Of a stretch of DNA of 64,000 bases, positions 34,182 to 43,365 are shown in pieces. The translations under genes were made by a program, and so were the position numbers. The first letter of the stretch is position 1. Each line of letters begins with the position of its first letter. The notes under the pieces were generated by a model. It saw nothing but the letters and a program-made list of their open reading frames with translations. It was not told where the DNA came from and searched no databases. The stretch lies in assembly GCA_963663605.2 (NCBI GenBank), contig CAXXVF010000002.1, positions 186,001-250,000 on the forward strand, in the 5' to 3' direction. Origin of the DNA: Sporobacter sp963663605. GTDB taxonomy: Bacteria; Bacillota; Clostridia; Oscillospirales; Oscillospiraceae.

Positions 34182-36695
34182 CTAATTTGCAAATTTGATT
34201 CTTTCTAAATTGAAGTTTGACTCGGCAAGGGATGCGGCCCAGAGACTGATCATCTGATAAATCTGCGTTTTCATTTCATTTTTGGAAAGTACGTGGGTCT
34301 GCGTGGAACCGGTGCCGTTTATCTTGTCATAATTTCTACGGCGTTTATACTCAAACCGGACAAGCTCTCCAAGCTCCTCCTCTGAAAAAGCCGGGTTCTC
34401 CGCCTTGTCATCGACATAGAGAACGTCGTATTGTATCAGCAAAAGCGCATCAGGAATGTTTTTCACGTGATTTCTATAAAAGCCTTTTGCAGCTTCTCTT
34501 AAGCTATCCCATTCCAAGGAAGCGTCATCATCGGTAATAGCAATGGGGTTTTCCGAACCATTAAATTTATCTCTTAAAAGTTTGGCTATTGCCTCGACCT
34601 TTTCACTAAAAATAGCATCGTGCATCATATATCTTAAGAACAGCTTTTCATCAAGATGAAGCTTGAGTTGCTCCTTTGGGGGCAAAGACGACTGCTCCCA
34701 TTTTTTGGCCTGTGCCAATGTACTCATATCCATAATGGCTTCCACTGATCTTGATTCATGTTTGTATCTTGGTATTTTAAGCATGGCCCTGAGAACACCA
34801 TCATCAATTTGCGCTTCTCCCTTTTCGTCAATTAAATGCGGAAGCTTTTGTTCAATTAATGACCGCATCAGCATAGCCCGTCTAAGCATAAAGAGCTGGT
34901 CGTTGTCGTCGCTCTGATTGGGTCCGAGTATATTGATATAGCCCCTCAAACGGCTGACAAAATCAGGCCCTTTGTTTGCTTTAAATTCATTCAAAAATAT
35001 CTGCTTATTGTCTGCTCCTTCAATTTTCTCTCCGCAAAATTCAGAAAATGAACTGCTGGTTCCTCCAACAAAAACGAAGATCGCCTTTCCAATTGGGTGA
35101 AGGGTTTCCTTGCCTCTGTAAACGCCATCCTGCATAGGAGACAGAAAATATTTCAGCCAACCGAGGGTCCCCTCGAAGTAAGTGTCGAATTCGTCAAACA
35201 CAACAAGCGGAATTTTCCCCATAAGATTTAAATCGCTTATTTTATGAAATGCCGTTTGTAGTTCAAGAGACGTTGAAAATTGAGAAATGTTATAATTCAT
35301 CTTTTGAATGTCTTCAGGAAATGTGCTTGTTGCCATCTCGGTAAGCCCGTAGGATTTACCGGAACCCGGCGTTCCGAATATGGCGATGGATAACGGACGA
35401 GTAGTATTCTTGGATGAGATATATTCCGAGATCAGATTGTGTATAGTTCGGTAGCTTTCAATCTCGATCCTGTCCACTGTTTTCAGCTTGCCGAATCTGG
35501 CGGTAGGGACACGCATAAGGACATTTTCCTCGCCGTTTTTAACTAGATCGAAAGCCATTTGTGCAATACTCGCGGAACTTTTTCCTTGTAAGATGTACCA
35601 GCTGTCCTGATAGTCCCTGTTTAAAACACTGGGGATTTTTACATCCTGTATATGATTCAGAATAGCCGTATCGATAGAGTTGCGCTCAAATATCAGAGGG
35701 TTGGGGAAAAGGAAAGAATCCGGATTTCCCCCAAAACCATAATGAAAGCATTTTCTGATTGCGTTCATTCCTTCAGGAACACCTTGGGAAATCAAGGCAG
35801 AAAGTTCATCCGTTTCTTTTTCTAAAATGGCAGCCGAAAGCCCCGCTACAAAGGCGGAGGTAAGCCCATACATTTTCCCCCAATCCTTTTGCTCGAAGTC
35901 TCCCTCAAACTCATAAGGCAAAAAGTATAAGCGGGCTTCAGGATTGCTGTCATTTTTATAATAGATAACGCCTTCCAGCCCAAACAGGACAATCAGGTGT
36001 CTACATGTTGATAGAAAAGACAGGCTTGGGTTATTGCTGAGCTGCCAGACGAAATCAAGGGCCGTTTTTTCCCAGGATAAGCTTTTGCTGATATTGACGC
36101 CTTTTGAACGGAGATTGTCGGCATTAATGATGACTATAGTATTGTCATTATGATGCTGGTCTAAGTGTTGCCAAAGTGCGTTCCCTCTTATTGGATTATT
36201 CATTTTATAAAGAATAACCGGTGTTTTTTCCGAACTCCTAATTGCTGATGGCCAGAAACTGTCATCGTTGTTAAAGCCATTGTTTTTGTCATCTATAATA
36301 ACGATTTGAGCATCAGAAACATCATTTTCTATAGGGAGCAGCGCCGGATTCCCACTTACCGTGCCAGAGAACCCCATAAACCGGTTCACTCTGTAGACCT
36401 TGGATTTTTTCTTGTCGGCAGAATAGGGGAACGGCTCGATCTCAACAAATGAGTGTAAAAAACGGTCGGTATAAGGGCCGATACCCTTGGGAATAGACGG
36501 AGAAATAATCTGTTTTCCGGTCGCCAACGCAGTCATCTCGGCTAGAAGCAATGATTCACCCGGCTTAGATATACTGTGCAAATTAGTTCTATTTTCCCAG
36601 TTCAAACCTTCATGTCCCTGTGGCAGCACACTCCACATCAGCGTGTTGATACATATATCGCCTGTAACAACAATTTTAGGCTCTTGACTTTTTAT
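34182..36695 (-). CDS. PfkB-like / AAA+ ATPase / RyR-domain protein
   Basis: About 837 residues if started at the ATA at 36693-36695, nine bases after AAGGAGG; the first in-frame ATG is 36636-36638 and would lose the strand KIVVTGDICINTL. Residues 1-330 resemble a degenerate PfkB/ribokinase fold (HLIVLFGLEGVIYYK, GKMYGLTSAFVAGLSAAIL). An AAA+-type ATPase follows: Walker A IAIFGTPGSGKSYG and Walker B IPLVVFDEFDTYF. The C-terminus holds a RyR-like domain (ALLLIQYDVLYVDDK, ELVRFEYKRRRNYDKINGTG). Prokaryotic RyR domains are known mainly from conflict and signalling ATPases and are thought to bind nucleotide-derived ligands. The exact role is unknown. A glycosyltransferase-like gene lies just upstream. 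Confidence 0.68.
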   Translation of the reverse strand: MKSQEPKIVVTGDICINTLMWSVLPQGHEGLNWENRTNLHSISKPGESLLLAEMTALATGKQIISPSIPKGIGPYTDRFLHSFVEIEPFPYSADKKKSKVYRVNRFMGFSGTVSGNPALLPIENDVSDAQIVIIDDKNNGFNNDDSFWPSAIRSSEKTPVILYKMNNPIRGNALWQHLDQHHNDNTIVIINADNLRSKGVNISKSLSWEKTALDFVWQLSNNPSLSFLSTCRHLIVLFGLEGVIYYKNDSNPEARLYFLPYEFEGDFEQKDWGKMYGLTSAFVAGLSAAILEKETDELSALISQGVPEGMNAIRKCFHYGFGGNPDSFLFPNPLIFERNSIDTAILNHIQDVKIPSVLNRDYQDSWYILQGKSSASIAQMAFDLVKNGEENVLMRVPTARFGKLKTVDRIEIESYRTIHNLISEYISSKNTTRPLSIAIFGTPGSGKSYGLTEMATSTFPEDIQKMNYNISQFSTSLELQTAFHKISDLNLMGKIPLVVFDEFDTYFEGTLGWLKYFLSPMQDGVYRGKETLHPIGKAIFVFVGGTSSSFSEFCGEKIEGADNKQIFLNEFKANKGPDFVSRLRGYINILGPNQSDDNDQLFMLRRAMLMRSLIEQKLPHLIDEKGEAQIDDGVLRAMLKIPRYKHESRSVEAIMDMSTLAQAKKWEQSSLPPKEQLKLHLDEKLFLRYMMHDAIFSEKVEAIAKLLRDKFNGSENPIAITDDDASLEWDSLREAAKGFYRNHVKNIPDALLLIQYDVLYVDDKAENPAFSEEELGELVRFEYKRRRNYDKINGTGSTQTHVLSKNEMKTQIYQMISLWAASLAESNFNLERIKFAN

Positions 36696-36789
36696 ATTAA
36701 ATAGCCTCCTTATTTTGCGTTAGTTCTTGGTAATGAACAGACTCATACGCAGATGTTTCTTGAACATATTTATACAAAATAACCTTACC

Positions 36790-38064
36790 TTATTTTATTT
36801 CGGGACTCTTTAAATACTCCATTATTTTCAGCCAGGTTAATTTAGTGTTTTCAAAATCCTTATAATGGTCTTCGACATGAGTGTTGAAATATTCCAGCTC
36901 ATCTAAAATGATTTTGAAACCGTCATCTTTAAAATAATCGCATATTTTAGGGATTACTTTTCCCAAGTTTTCTTTTGTTTTTATTATTTCATCTTCATAG
37001 TTTTCTCTCTGAGTGACATACAGCAAGAGCGGCTTATACCTGACCCACCCGATAGAAGCGTTTAAAAACCTTTTGGTATTTAGCCCTGAATCAGCCCTCA
37101 TAGCTTTCAACTCATTTGGAAGCACTCCGGAAAGCAAGCGATCATAGGCTGAGAAACCGTCATGAAACGTATAGCAGGGAACTTTTCTTATGGTGCAGTC
37201 ACAAATGCATGTACTCAAGAAAGTATCTTCACCTCTTGCTCCCGGCGGGTTATAAAACGGAAACAATTTATCGGGATTACTAAGATTAAAACCCAGATTA
37301 GCGCCAGAAATAAATTTCATTCCGTTTTTCTCTTTAACAACTTCAACTATTTTGCTGTTAATAGTGTCAGGATCGGCGTATGTGACTCCGCCGTCATTCA
37401 TTTTTTCTTTGATTGAATCCCAATTAATAATATCGTTGCTTATTGACTCTATAAAAACTCGGAAATCATTTTTTGAGAGCCTGTCATTGAAATCAAATTG
37501 AGGAATTGGAGAGATGTAACCGCAATGATGCCCGTGCGTCATATCAGCATGCATGATATTTTTTATATGCGTTGATAAAACCTCTTGACCTTTCCACGCA
37601 ATGCCATTGTCAATCCTTATATTAGCTATTGGATATTCATCATCATCGAAAAATATGAGATAGTCCATTTTGCTTTTCAGGGCAAAATATAAAACCGCAT
37701 TTCTTTTCATCGCGTAACCTTCGCCAAATATCAACTCAGCTTCTCCTAAAGTAACAACATTTTTGCCGACCAGTAATTGCGCTTCATTTGAAATTGCAGC
37801 ATTGCCCAAGTAATAAGCGGAATCCACCATGCCCAGTATTTCTTCGTCAGTAATATTATAGTCGCTTATTGTTGTGCCTTTATAATTCAAATCATATGCA
37901 ACAAAAAGGTGAAGTGCAATCTTTTCGTTATCTACCAGACCGGATTCATTCCAGCTGTTAACATATGTTTTAACTACACTTTTGAAATTTTTACGCCCGG
38001 TCACAAAGCCGATGCCAATATTTATCTTCTGTTCTTTGATGTTTATCTTTCTACCCCCGTTCAT
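36790..38064 (-). CDS. Glycosyltransferase-like protein (GT-A type, uncertain)
   Basis: A 424-residue soluble protein. The segment MDYLIFFDDDEYPIANIRID looks like the D-x-D metal/nucleotide-sugar site of GT-A enzymes, and MKFISGANLGFNLSNPDKLF with GARGEDTFLSTCI resembles the second half of such folds (the G-E-D acceptor loop). HGHHCGYISPIPQFDFNDRL contains a His cluster. No signal peptide or membrane helix is visible. It lies upstream of the PfkB/AAA/RyR gene on the same strand, with about 95 bases between them, and might modify a target for that system. I do not recognise a named family. Confidence 0.55.
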   Translation of the reverse strand: MNGGRKINIKEQKINIGIGFVTGRKNFKSVVKTYVNSWNESGLVDNEKIALHLFVAYDLNYKGTTISDYNITDEEILGMVDSAYYLGNAAISNEAQLLVGKNVVTLGEAELIFGEGYAMKRNAVLYFALKSKMDYLIFFDDDEYPIANIRIDNGIAWKGQEVLSTHIKNIMHADMTHGHHCGYISPIPQFDFNDRLSKNDFRVFIESISNDIINWDSIKEKMNDGGVTYADPDTINSKIVEVVKEKNGMKFISGANLGFNLSNPDKLFPFYNPPGARGEDTFLSTCICDCTIRKVPCYTFHDGFSAYDRLLSGVLPNELKAMRADSGLNTKRFLNASIGWVRYKPLLLYVTQRENYEDEIIKTKENLGKVIPKICDYFKDDGFKIILDELEYFNTHVEDHYKDFENTKLTWLKIMEYLKSPEIK

Positions 38065-38106
38065 ATTTTATCTACGTCATTTTTCGAACAAATACTTTTT
38101 TTATCA

Positions 38107-38136
38107 AAAAAGCCACTTTAATAAAAAGTGACTTTT
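38107..38136 (-). terminator. Hairpin ending the radical SAM gene
   Basis: AAAAGCCACTTT and AAAGTGACTTTT form a stem with one mismatch. On the minus strand it is followed by T residues. It lies about 80 bases beyond the radical SAM stop. Confidence 0.55.
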
Positions 38137-38217
38137 CGTGGTTATATCAGTTTTTATTTTTTGCTTTTTGTTACGCTCTATGGTTTTTTGACACTCTAAA
38201 TATCCGCTTTGTGGATG

Positions 38218-39716
38218 TCATATCACAGCGGCGTGATCTGATATTCCCTCATATATCTTCCTGAAGTGAAATCCGTATATTGAAAACCTGACGGCCATCG
38301 GGAAGACCTCCGGCCTTCGGATAAACGACCATGTGAGAAGCTTCCAATAATAACGCCGCTCTTTTCCAAAAAACCCAAGCCTGAAAATTGATTTTAGAAA
38401 AGCAATAATATTGCCTGGATTGATATCGTGCTTCGCCGGCCTTTTGGGGTGATAGGATTTCAGAAAATTCAGATCGCGGTCATAATAATTCTTTGGGGAA
38501 TATATCGTTGATATAATTGATTCATATCCGCTGACCAGCTCCTTCCTGTCCATTTTCGGTGTGAAATTCATTGTGAAGTCCGTATTGTCACCGGAAAATT
38601 CATCCGTTAAACGTCCCTCGCTCTGTAGGCGCTTATATAAGTCGGTGCCTTTTGGCGCGTTAAGCAGGCCTACCATTGCGGTAACGATGCCGCTCTCCTG
38701 AATGAAGCTAACCATACGATTGAATATGTTGGGTTTATCATTATCGAAGCCGACGATAAATCCGCCTTGAACCTCAAACCCGTACTGCTGTATCTTTTTA
38801 ACACTCGAAATCAGGTCCCGGTTCTTGTTCTGGACTTTTTGCATTCGGTGAGGCTTAATTCGTCGGGTGTTTCGATCCCAATAAAGACATTGTTGAATCC
38901 GGCTTTGATGAGCATCGACATAAGCGCGTTGTCATCCGCCATGTTTATGGATGCTTCGGTAAGGAACTGAAACGGATGATCATGCGCGTCCATCCATTCA
39001 ATGATGGCCGGAAGAATTTCATCCATTAGCTTTCTTTTGTTTCCGATAAAATTATCGTCGACAAAAAACACGCCTTCCCTCCATCCGGTACGATATATCG
39101 CTTCAAGTTCACTAATCAACTGTCCGGCGTCTTTCGCCCTCGGAACATGCCCGAAGAGCGCTGTAATATCGCAGAACTCGCAGTTAAACGGGCAGCCTCG
39201 GGAGTATTGGATATTCAGGGTGACATATTTTTTTACATTAATGAGCTCCCATTTTGGAACGGGAGCCATTCGCATTTCCGCCCATTCAGCCGACCTGTAA
39301 ATATGTTTTGGTGTTCCAACCTCCAGGTCATGCAAAAACTGAGGCATCGTGATTTCTCCTTCGTTCAAAACGAGGTGATCGACATCGTCATAATTTTCAA
39401 ATTCAGATGTAAACAGAGGCCCTCCGGCGACTGTTTTTACACCAAATTTTCTGCAGCGGTCAATGATGTCACGAACCGATTCCTTTTGTACGACCATGGC
39501 GCTGATAAAAACATAATCAGCCCAGCGGATATCGCGATCCTTGAGCTTCTCTATATTTATATCAATCAGTTTTGGCTCAAAATGCTCCGGCAGCATTGAC
39601 GCGACCGTCAAAAGTCCCAAAGGCGGAAAAGCCGCCTTTTTTGAAACAAATTTCAGGGCATGCTGGAACCCCCAGTAAGTGACGGGTGTTTCCGGGCATA
39701 CGAATAATATTTTCAT
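38218..39716 (-). pseudogene. B12-binding radical SAM protein with C-terminal DUF4070-like region, one-base frameshift
   Basis: About 499 codons in two frames. From 39716: MKILFVCPETPVTYWGFQHA, a cobalamin-binding (Rossmann-like) domain ending near VLNEGEIT, then the radical SAM core with SRGCPFNCEFCDITALFG (C-x3-C-x2-C), FFVDDNFIGNKRKL and NVFIGIETPDELSLTECKK. The frame breaks in an A5 run at about 38833-38837; one extra A would restore VQNKNRDLISSVKKIQQYGF and the rest down to 38218. The C-terminal GGFIVGFDNDKPNIFNRMV and LNAPKGTDLYKRL resemble the DUF4070 class that includes hopanoid methylases. The substrate is unknown. A homopolymer sequencing error or translational slippage is as likely as true inactivation. 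Confidence 0.75.
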
Positions 39717-39792
39717 GTTTTCTCTCTTGGACTTATTTGGGTTAATCTATTCATATTATTGCTCTTTTTTTACAGCCTTATGTTTTGGAGCT

Positions 39793-40086
39793 TTACGCGT
39801 CGGTTTTTTGGCGCTTTTCATTTTTGCTGTTTTTCAAGAGTTTTTTTAACTTCGCTCTCTTTTTGCGCATCTGCAATACTTTGGGCAATCTCATTTTATA
39901 GCTCTGTATCTGTTTGACAAGCTGTTCATTTTCCAAGTTCAGAAATCGTCCGAAGGCACTCGGATAGATAAATTTTTTGTTTTCATTCAATTCAAGGAAC
40001 CGAACTGTTACGCGGCTATTTTCAAGTCCAATGATCCGGCCTCTGCCAAATACTTTATGTGTAACAAATTCACCGCAAAGGTCCAT
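39793..40086 (-). CDS. Small protein with UvrD/PcrA-C-terminal-like motif
   Basis: A protein of about 97 residues starting at ATG 40084-40086 after AGGGGTG. CGEFVTHKVFGRGRIIGLEN with VTVRFLELNENKKFIYP resembles the small beta domain (V-x-H-x-x-F-G-x-G-x-V) found at the C-terminus of UvrD/PcrA helicases and in stand-alone proteins of Clostridia. The C-terminal third is strongly basic (MRKKRAKLKKLLKNSKNEKR), suggesting nucleic-acid binding. No specific function is known to me. Confidence 0.55.
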   Translation of the reverse strand: MDLCGEFVTHKVFGRGRIIGLENSRVTVRFLELNENKKFIYPSAFGRFLNLENEQLVKQIQSYKMRLPKVLQMRKKRAKLKKLLKNSKNEKRQKTDA

Positions 40087-40253
40087 GGTTTCACCCCTAA
40101 ACTGTTTATTACGCTCCCTGTTCGTGGCAAAAATAAAAGGGCGGAACTCAACAAGAGCCTTCCACCCCAAGATACTATTGCTAATAATTTTATTATATCT
40201 TAATTAAAACAAATTGTCAACAATATATTATAATAATAAATAGAATTATATGT

Positions 40254-40282
40254 TGACATATATTTAGAGTTATTATATGATG
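40254..40282 (+). promoter_or_regulatory. Consensus sigma-A promoter
   Basis: TTGACA at 40254-40259 and TATGAT at 40277-40282 with 17 bases between them, 38 bases before the antitoxin-like gene. Confidence 0.82.
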
Positions 40283-40319
40283 TATTCAAATCAAAGAGAA
40301 ATGTTGGGGGAGAACAATA

Positions 40320-40601
40320 ATGAATATTTCTACAAAGGCGATCGTCTCAAACTCTGATATGATAAAAAATTATAAAGGCTGCCGGGAAAAAGCAGAAAGT
40401 TTAGGTAAGATTTTTGTTTTGAAAAATAACCAGCCGGACGCCGTTTTATTCTCCATTACCGAATATGAAAGGCTTTCAGCATTTATCGAGTATATGGAGA
40501 GTCTTGATGATATAGATATGGAAAAAGTCATCGAGTTGTTGCCAAAGGAAGGAAGCCGCAGAGGATACTCATTTGATAGATTAAAAAATGATTTAAAATA
40601 A
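40320..40601 (+). CDS. Phd/YefM-like antitoxin, no toxin partner seen
   Basis: A 93-residue protein. The N-terminal half STKAIVSNSDMIKNYKGCRE followed by GKIFVLKNNQPDAVLFSITE and YERLSAF has the Phd/YefM layout (DNA-binding dimer region ending in 'vis.eeye.l'). The C-terminal SFDRLKNDLK would be the toxin-binding tail. A strong promoter and GGGGGAG ribosome site precede it. No RelE/Doc/ParE-type gene follows; the next genes are a small membrane protein and a small basic protein. It may be an orphan antitoxin or act as a regulator. Confidence 0.65.
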   Translation: MNISTKAIVSNSDMIKNYKGCREKAESLGKIFVLKNNQPDAVLFSITEYERLSAFIEYMESLDDIDMEKVIELLPKEGSRRGYSFDRLKNDLK

Positions 40602-40690
40602 ATCGCGGCGATTGGAAATAATTCAACATCATAAACATCGGGAGTTTTTTAAAAATGCGCAGGGCTGTTCCAAAAAAAGGAGGTCTCATC

Positions 40691-40855
40691 ATGATTTTGA
40701 GAGATCAGCATCATTCGTCAGACGTAGAAACAAGAACGGAAGAAAGCATGGCAACCCGGAGGCTCGTCGCAGGTATCGGCATCATTGCTGCGCTATTCGC
40801 AGTGATAGAAATTCTTTTTATTCTAAAGCAGAGAAATCGGCGCAAAGTGAATTGA
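40691..40855 (+). CDS. Small single-pass membrane protein
   Basis: A 54-residue protein from ATG 40691, eight bases after GGAGG. It has a polar N-terminus (LRDQHHSSDVETRTEESMAT) and one membrane helix (LVAGIGIIAALFAVIEILFIL) ending in a basic tail. No family recognised. It lies between the antitoxin-like gene and another small gene. Confidence 0.5.
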   Translation: MILRDQHHSSDVETRTEESMATRRLVAGIGIIAALFAVIEILFILKQRNRRKVN

Positions 40856-40987
40856 AAGCAATATCTAATAATTTGGGGATAACTTCAAACTAGCAAACCT
40901 TTATCGCGAATTCGTTTAAAGCATAAACCAGACGCCCTGTGACTCACCTATCAGAAATGACAGTTCAATTTGAAAGGAGTTACCAAA

Positions 40988-41215
40988 ATGAAATATAAAT
41001 ATCAAAAGCATTTGAATCCTCTTATGTCGGGAAATACGGCAATGGGCGCCCAAGCGCTCAAGACGCCACAGGGTATGTCGGCCAAAGCCAATCCTGTTGG
41101 TGGATTCTCTGAAAACGCCATGGAATACTATTCAAAGCGCTCAAAACACGGAAGTGATCCGAACGCCGGCGTTAAATACGCTAAATACAGACGCCGCAAA
41201 TATAGCCACGTATAA
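40988..41215 (+). CDS. Small basic protein, unknown function
   Basis: A 75-residue protein from ATG 40988 after AAAGGAG. It is rich in Lys, Arg, Tyr and Gly (MKYKYQKHLNPLMSGNTAMG; YAKYRRRKYSHV at the end) and has no membrane helix. The good ribosome site supports translation. No family recognised. It lies directly upstream of the SPFH gene and may be co-expressed. Confidence 0.5.
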   Translation: MKYKYQKHLNPLMSGNTAMGAQALKTPQGMSAKANPVGGFSENAMEYYSKRSKHGSDPNAGVKYAKYRRRKYSHV

Positions 41216-41331
41216 AAGATAATATCACCCCCGCTATAACTTTGCGGATTTCGCATTGACAAGATCCATGCCATTCAAAAAAATTTGGGGGGATGAGAGC
41301 CTAAACAGTTTATAAATAAGGGAGCAATATA

Positions 41332-42222
41332 ATGGGCTATACAGTTATTATTACCGGTGTTCTGATGCTTGTACTTATTATTTTCGTTGCAGGCATCCGG
41401 GTCGTAAGGCCGACAGAACGCGGATTGATAGAAACACTTGGGAAATATACAAAATTTGCAACTTCGGGATTCCATTGGGTTATTCCAAGGGTACAAAAGC
41501 TTTATAAGATCAATGTTACCGAGCAGATGGTCGATGCCAAGCCGCAGGAGATTATTACAAACGACAACCTGAATGCTACTGTGGACGCGCAAATCTACTT
41601 CAAGGTCAAACACGATGAGGAAAGTGTCAAAAGTTCACAGTACAACGCCGACAATTATAAATACCAGATTGTCAATCTTGCACGGACGACGCTGAGAAAT
41701 ATTATCGGCACCATGTCGCTGCGCTCCGCCAACAGCGAAAGGGGAATCATCAACACCGATCTTCTTCACACTCTTGAAACCGAAACCGGTAAATGGGGCA
41801 TTGAGATCGTCCGGGCGGAGCTCAAAGAAATTGACCCCCCGAAGGACGTTCAGGAGACAATGAACAAAGTGGTTAAAGCCGAAAATGAAAAGATCGCGGC
41901 CATTGATTTCGCAACAGCCGCCGAGACGAACGCCGACGGCATAAAAAGGACCGAAATTAAGAAAGCAGAGGGCATAAAACAGGCTAGAATTCTGGAAGCC
42001 GAGGGAGAAGCGCAGGCCATCAAGCTTGTGAACGAAGCGGCGGAGGCCTATTTTGTGGGGAATGCACAGCTTTTAAGAAAATTAGAGACGACCGAGACAT
42101 CTCTCAAGAATAATGCGAAAATAGTCATCCCCACCGACACGGAGTTAATCAACGTGATCGGTGAGCTTGCGGGGGTTTTGCCGATTGAAAAGCATACTAC
42201 AAAAGTCCCGGCGAGAACATGA
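41332..42222 (+). CDS. SPFH/band-7 membrane protein (stomatin/QmcA-like)
   Basis: A 296-residue protein with an N-terminal membrane anchor (YTVIITGVLMLVLIIFVAGI), then the band-7 domain (RVVRPTERGLIETLGKYTKF, GFHWVIPRVQKLYKINVTEQ) and the stomatin-type KWGIEIVRAELKEIDPPKDV with an Ala/Glu-rich coiled coil (AAETNADGIKRTEIKKAEGI). SPFH proteins form membrane microdomain scaffolds and often partner with NfeD proteins or proteases; neither is adjacent here. Ribosome site GGGAG precedes the ATG. Confidence 0.85.
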   Translation: MGYTVIITGVLMLVLIIFVAGIRVVRPTERGLIETLGKYTKFATSGFHWVIPRVQKLYKINVTEQMVDAKPQEIITNDNLNATVDAQIYFKVKHDEESVKSSQYNADNYKYQIVNLARTTLRNIIGTMSLRSANSERGIINTDLLHTLETETGKWGIEIVRAELKEIDPPKDVQETMNKVVKAENEKIAAIDFATAAETNADGIKRTEIKKAEGIKQARILEAEGEAQAIKLVNEAAEAYFVGNAQLLRKLETTETSLKNNAKIVIPTDTELINVIGELAGVLPIEKHTTKVPART

Positions 42223-42339
42223 ACATGTCGCACTTTCAATCAAAGCTGCTTTTTCCTTAAAACCGACATTGTCTGCAAGCATCAGACTTGTACAGCTGTG
42301 TCGGAAAGAATCAAAACGGATTTCCCGAAAGCCGTATGC

Positions 42340-42456
42340 TTACAGAAAATTCGTTAATTCACCCGTGATATAGTCCGGCTTGATCAGCTCGTTGATTTCA
42401 GTGACGCAGGATGAGTCATAGTACCGCCTCACTTCATTTAGATAGAAGAGCGTATC
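42340..42456 (-). pseudogene. C-terminal fragment of an unidentified gene
   Basis: After the parB stop the complement stays open for about 38 codons, reading DTLFYLNEVRRYYDSSCVTE and then INELIKPDYITGELTNFL before a stop at 42340-42342. It has protein-like composition but no start or ribosome site. It is probably the truncated end of an ICE gene. The rest of 42223-42339 shows nothing. Confidence 0.3.
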
Positions 42457-42473
42457 ACAGTTTCACGGTACTT

Positions 42474-43352
42474 TCAACGCTCATTGTCCCGGGACTTTTG
42501 CAGTTTCCGCTGACGTTCGGCCAGCATCCGGAGGATGGAGTTCTCCATCTGTTCCGCGGTATAGCCTTTGGGGAAATAGGCGGCGAATTTGTCGGCGCGG
42601 AAGGTCAGCTTGTCCCGCTGATTGGCCTTCTGTTCGGACATGATCTTAATGAGTTCCACATCGGTCAGCTTACCGGTCTGCTGGAGGGCTTTCAGCCGAA
42701 CCGCCTGGGACAGGGACGGCGTGCACTGCTGCATCCGGCAAACGTCCAGAAGGATCTCCTGCTTTTTCTTCGGCAGGTAGGAAAGCTCCACCGCCGGGGA
42801 CATGGCGATGTTTTTTTCATCCACCATTTTCAACAAATCGGGGATGAGGTTAGTAAGGCGAATATAGCGCTGGATAGTGGCGCGGCTATCATCTGTTCCA
42901 TCAGCTAAAATCTGAACAGATCGGTCTTTGGGAAAATTGTGCTCAAGTTGAGCACAATTTTCTTTGTTCGGCCTACCAGCCTTTCATTTCATTGCTTCAA
43001 GCTTCATTTTGTAGGCAAATGCCTTTTCGCTGGGCAGCAGGTTTTTCCGCTGTTGATTTGAATCCACCATGATGATGGTGGCAGCGTCATCGTCCAGTTC
43101 CCGGATAACCACGGGCATGGTGGCCATGCCCGCAAGCTCGCTGGCGGCTTTGCGGCGGTGGCCGGAGATCAGTTCGTAGCCGCCCTCCGGTTTAGGGCGA
43201 ACGATACCCGGCGTGACGACGCCGTGATCGGAGATGCTTCGGGCAAGTTCCTGCAGCTCGTCGTCTTGCTCCATATGGAAAGGGTGGTTTTTGAACGGAT
43301 GTAATTCTGTCAACGCGATCTCGTGGATCTTCTCCCGCTCGTCGTTGTCCAT
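42474..43352 (-). pseudogene. ICE-type ParB-like partition protein with in-frame stop
   Basis: A 293-codon frame interrupted by TGA at 42984-42986. N-terminal part: IALTELHPFKNHPF, ELARSISDHGVVTPGIVRP and GGYELISGHRRKAASELAG (the ParB/Srx box). After the stop the same frame continues KAGRPNKENCAQLEHNFPKD, then RATIQRYIRLTNLIPDLLKM (helix-turn-helix) and SYLPKKKQEILLDVCRMQQ. The stop sits in AMK-stop-KAGRP, where a single C-to-T change of CGA would explain it. Gene layout (excisionase-like gene just upstream) fits the end of a Tn1549/Tn916-type ICE. It is probably inactive. Confidence 0.82.
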
Positions 43353-43365
43353 GATAATTCCCCTT

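Noticed and set aside
42984..42986. TGA inside parB as a selenocysteine codon
   Set aside because: ParB is not a redox protein, no hairpin typical of a bacterial selenocysteine element follows, and a single change of an Arg CGA codon explains it.
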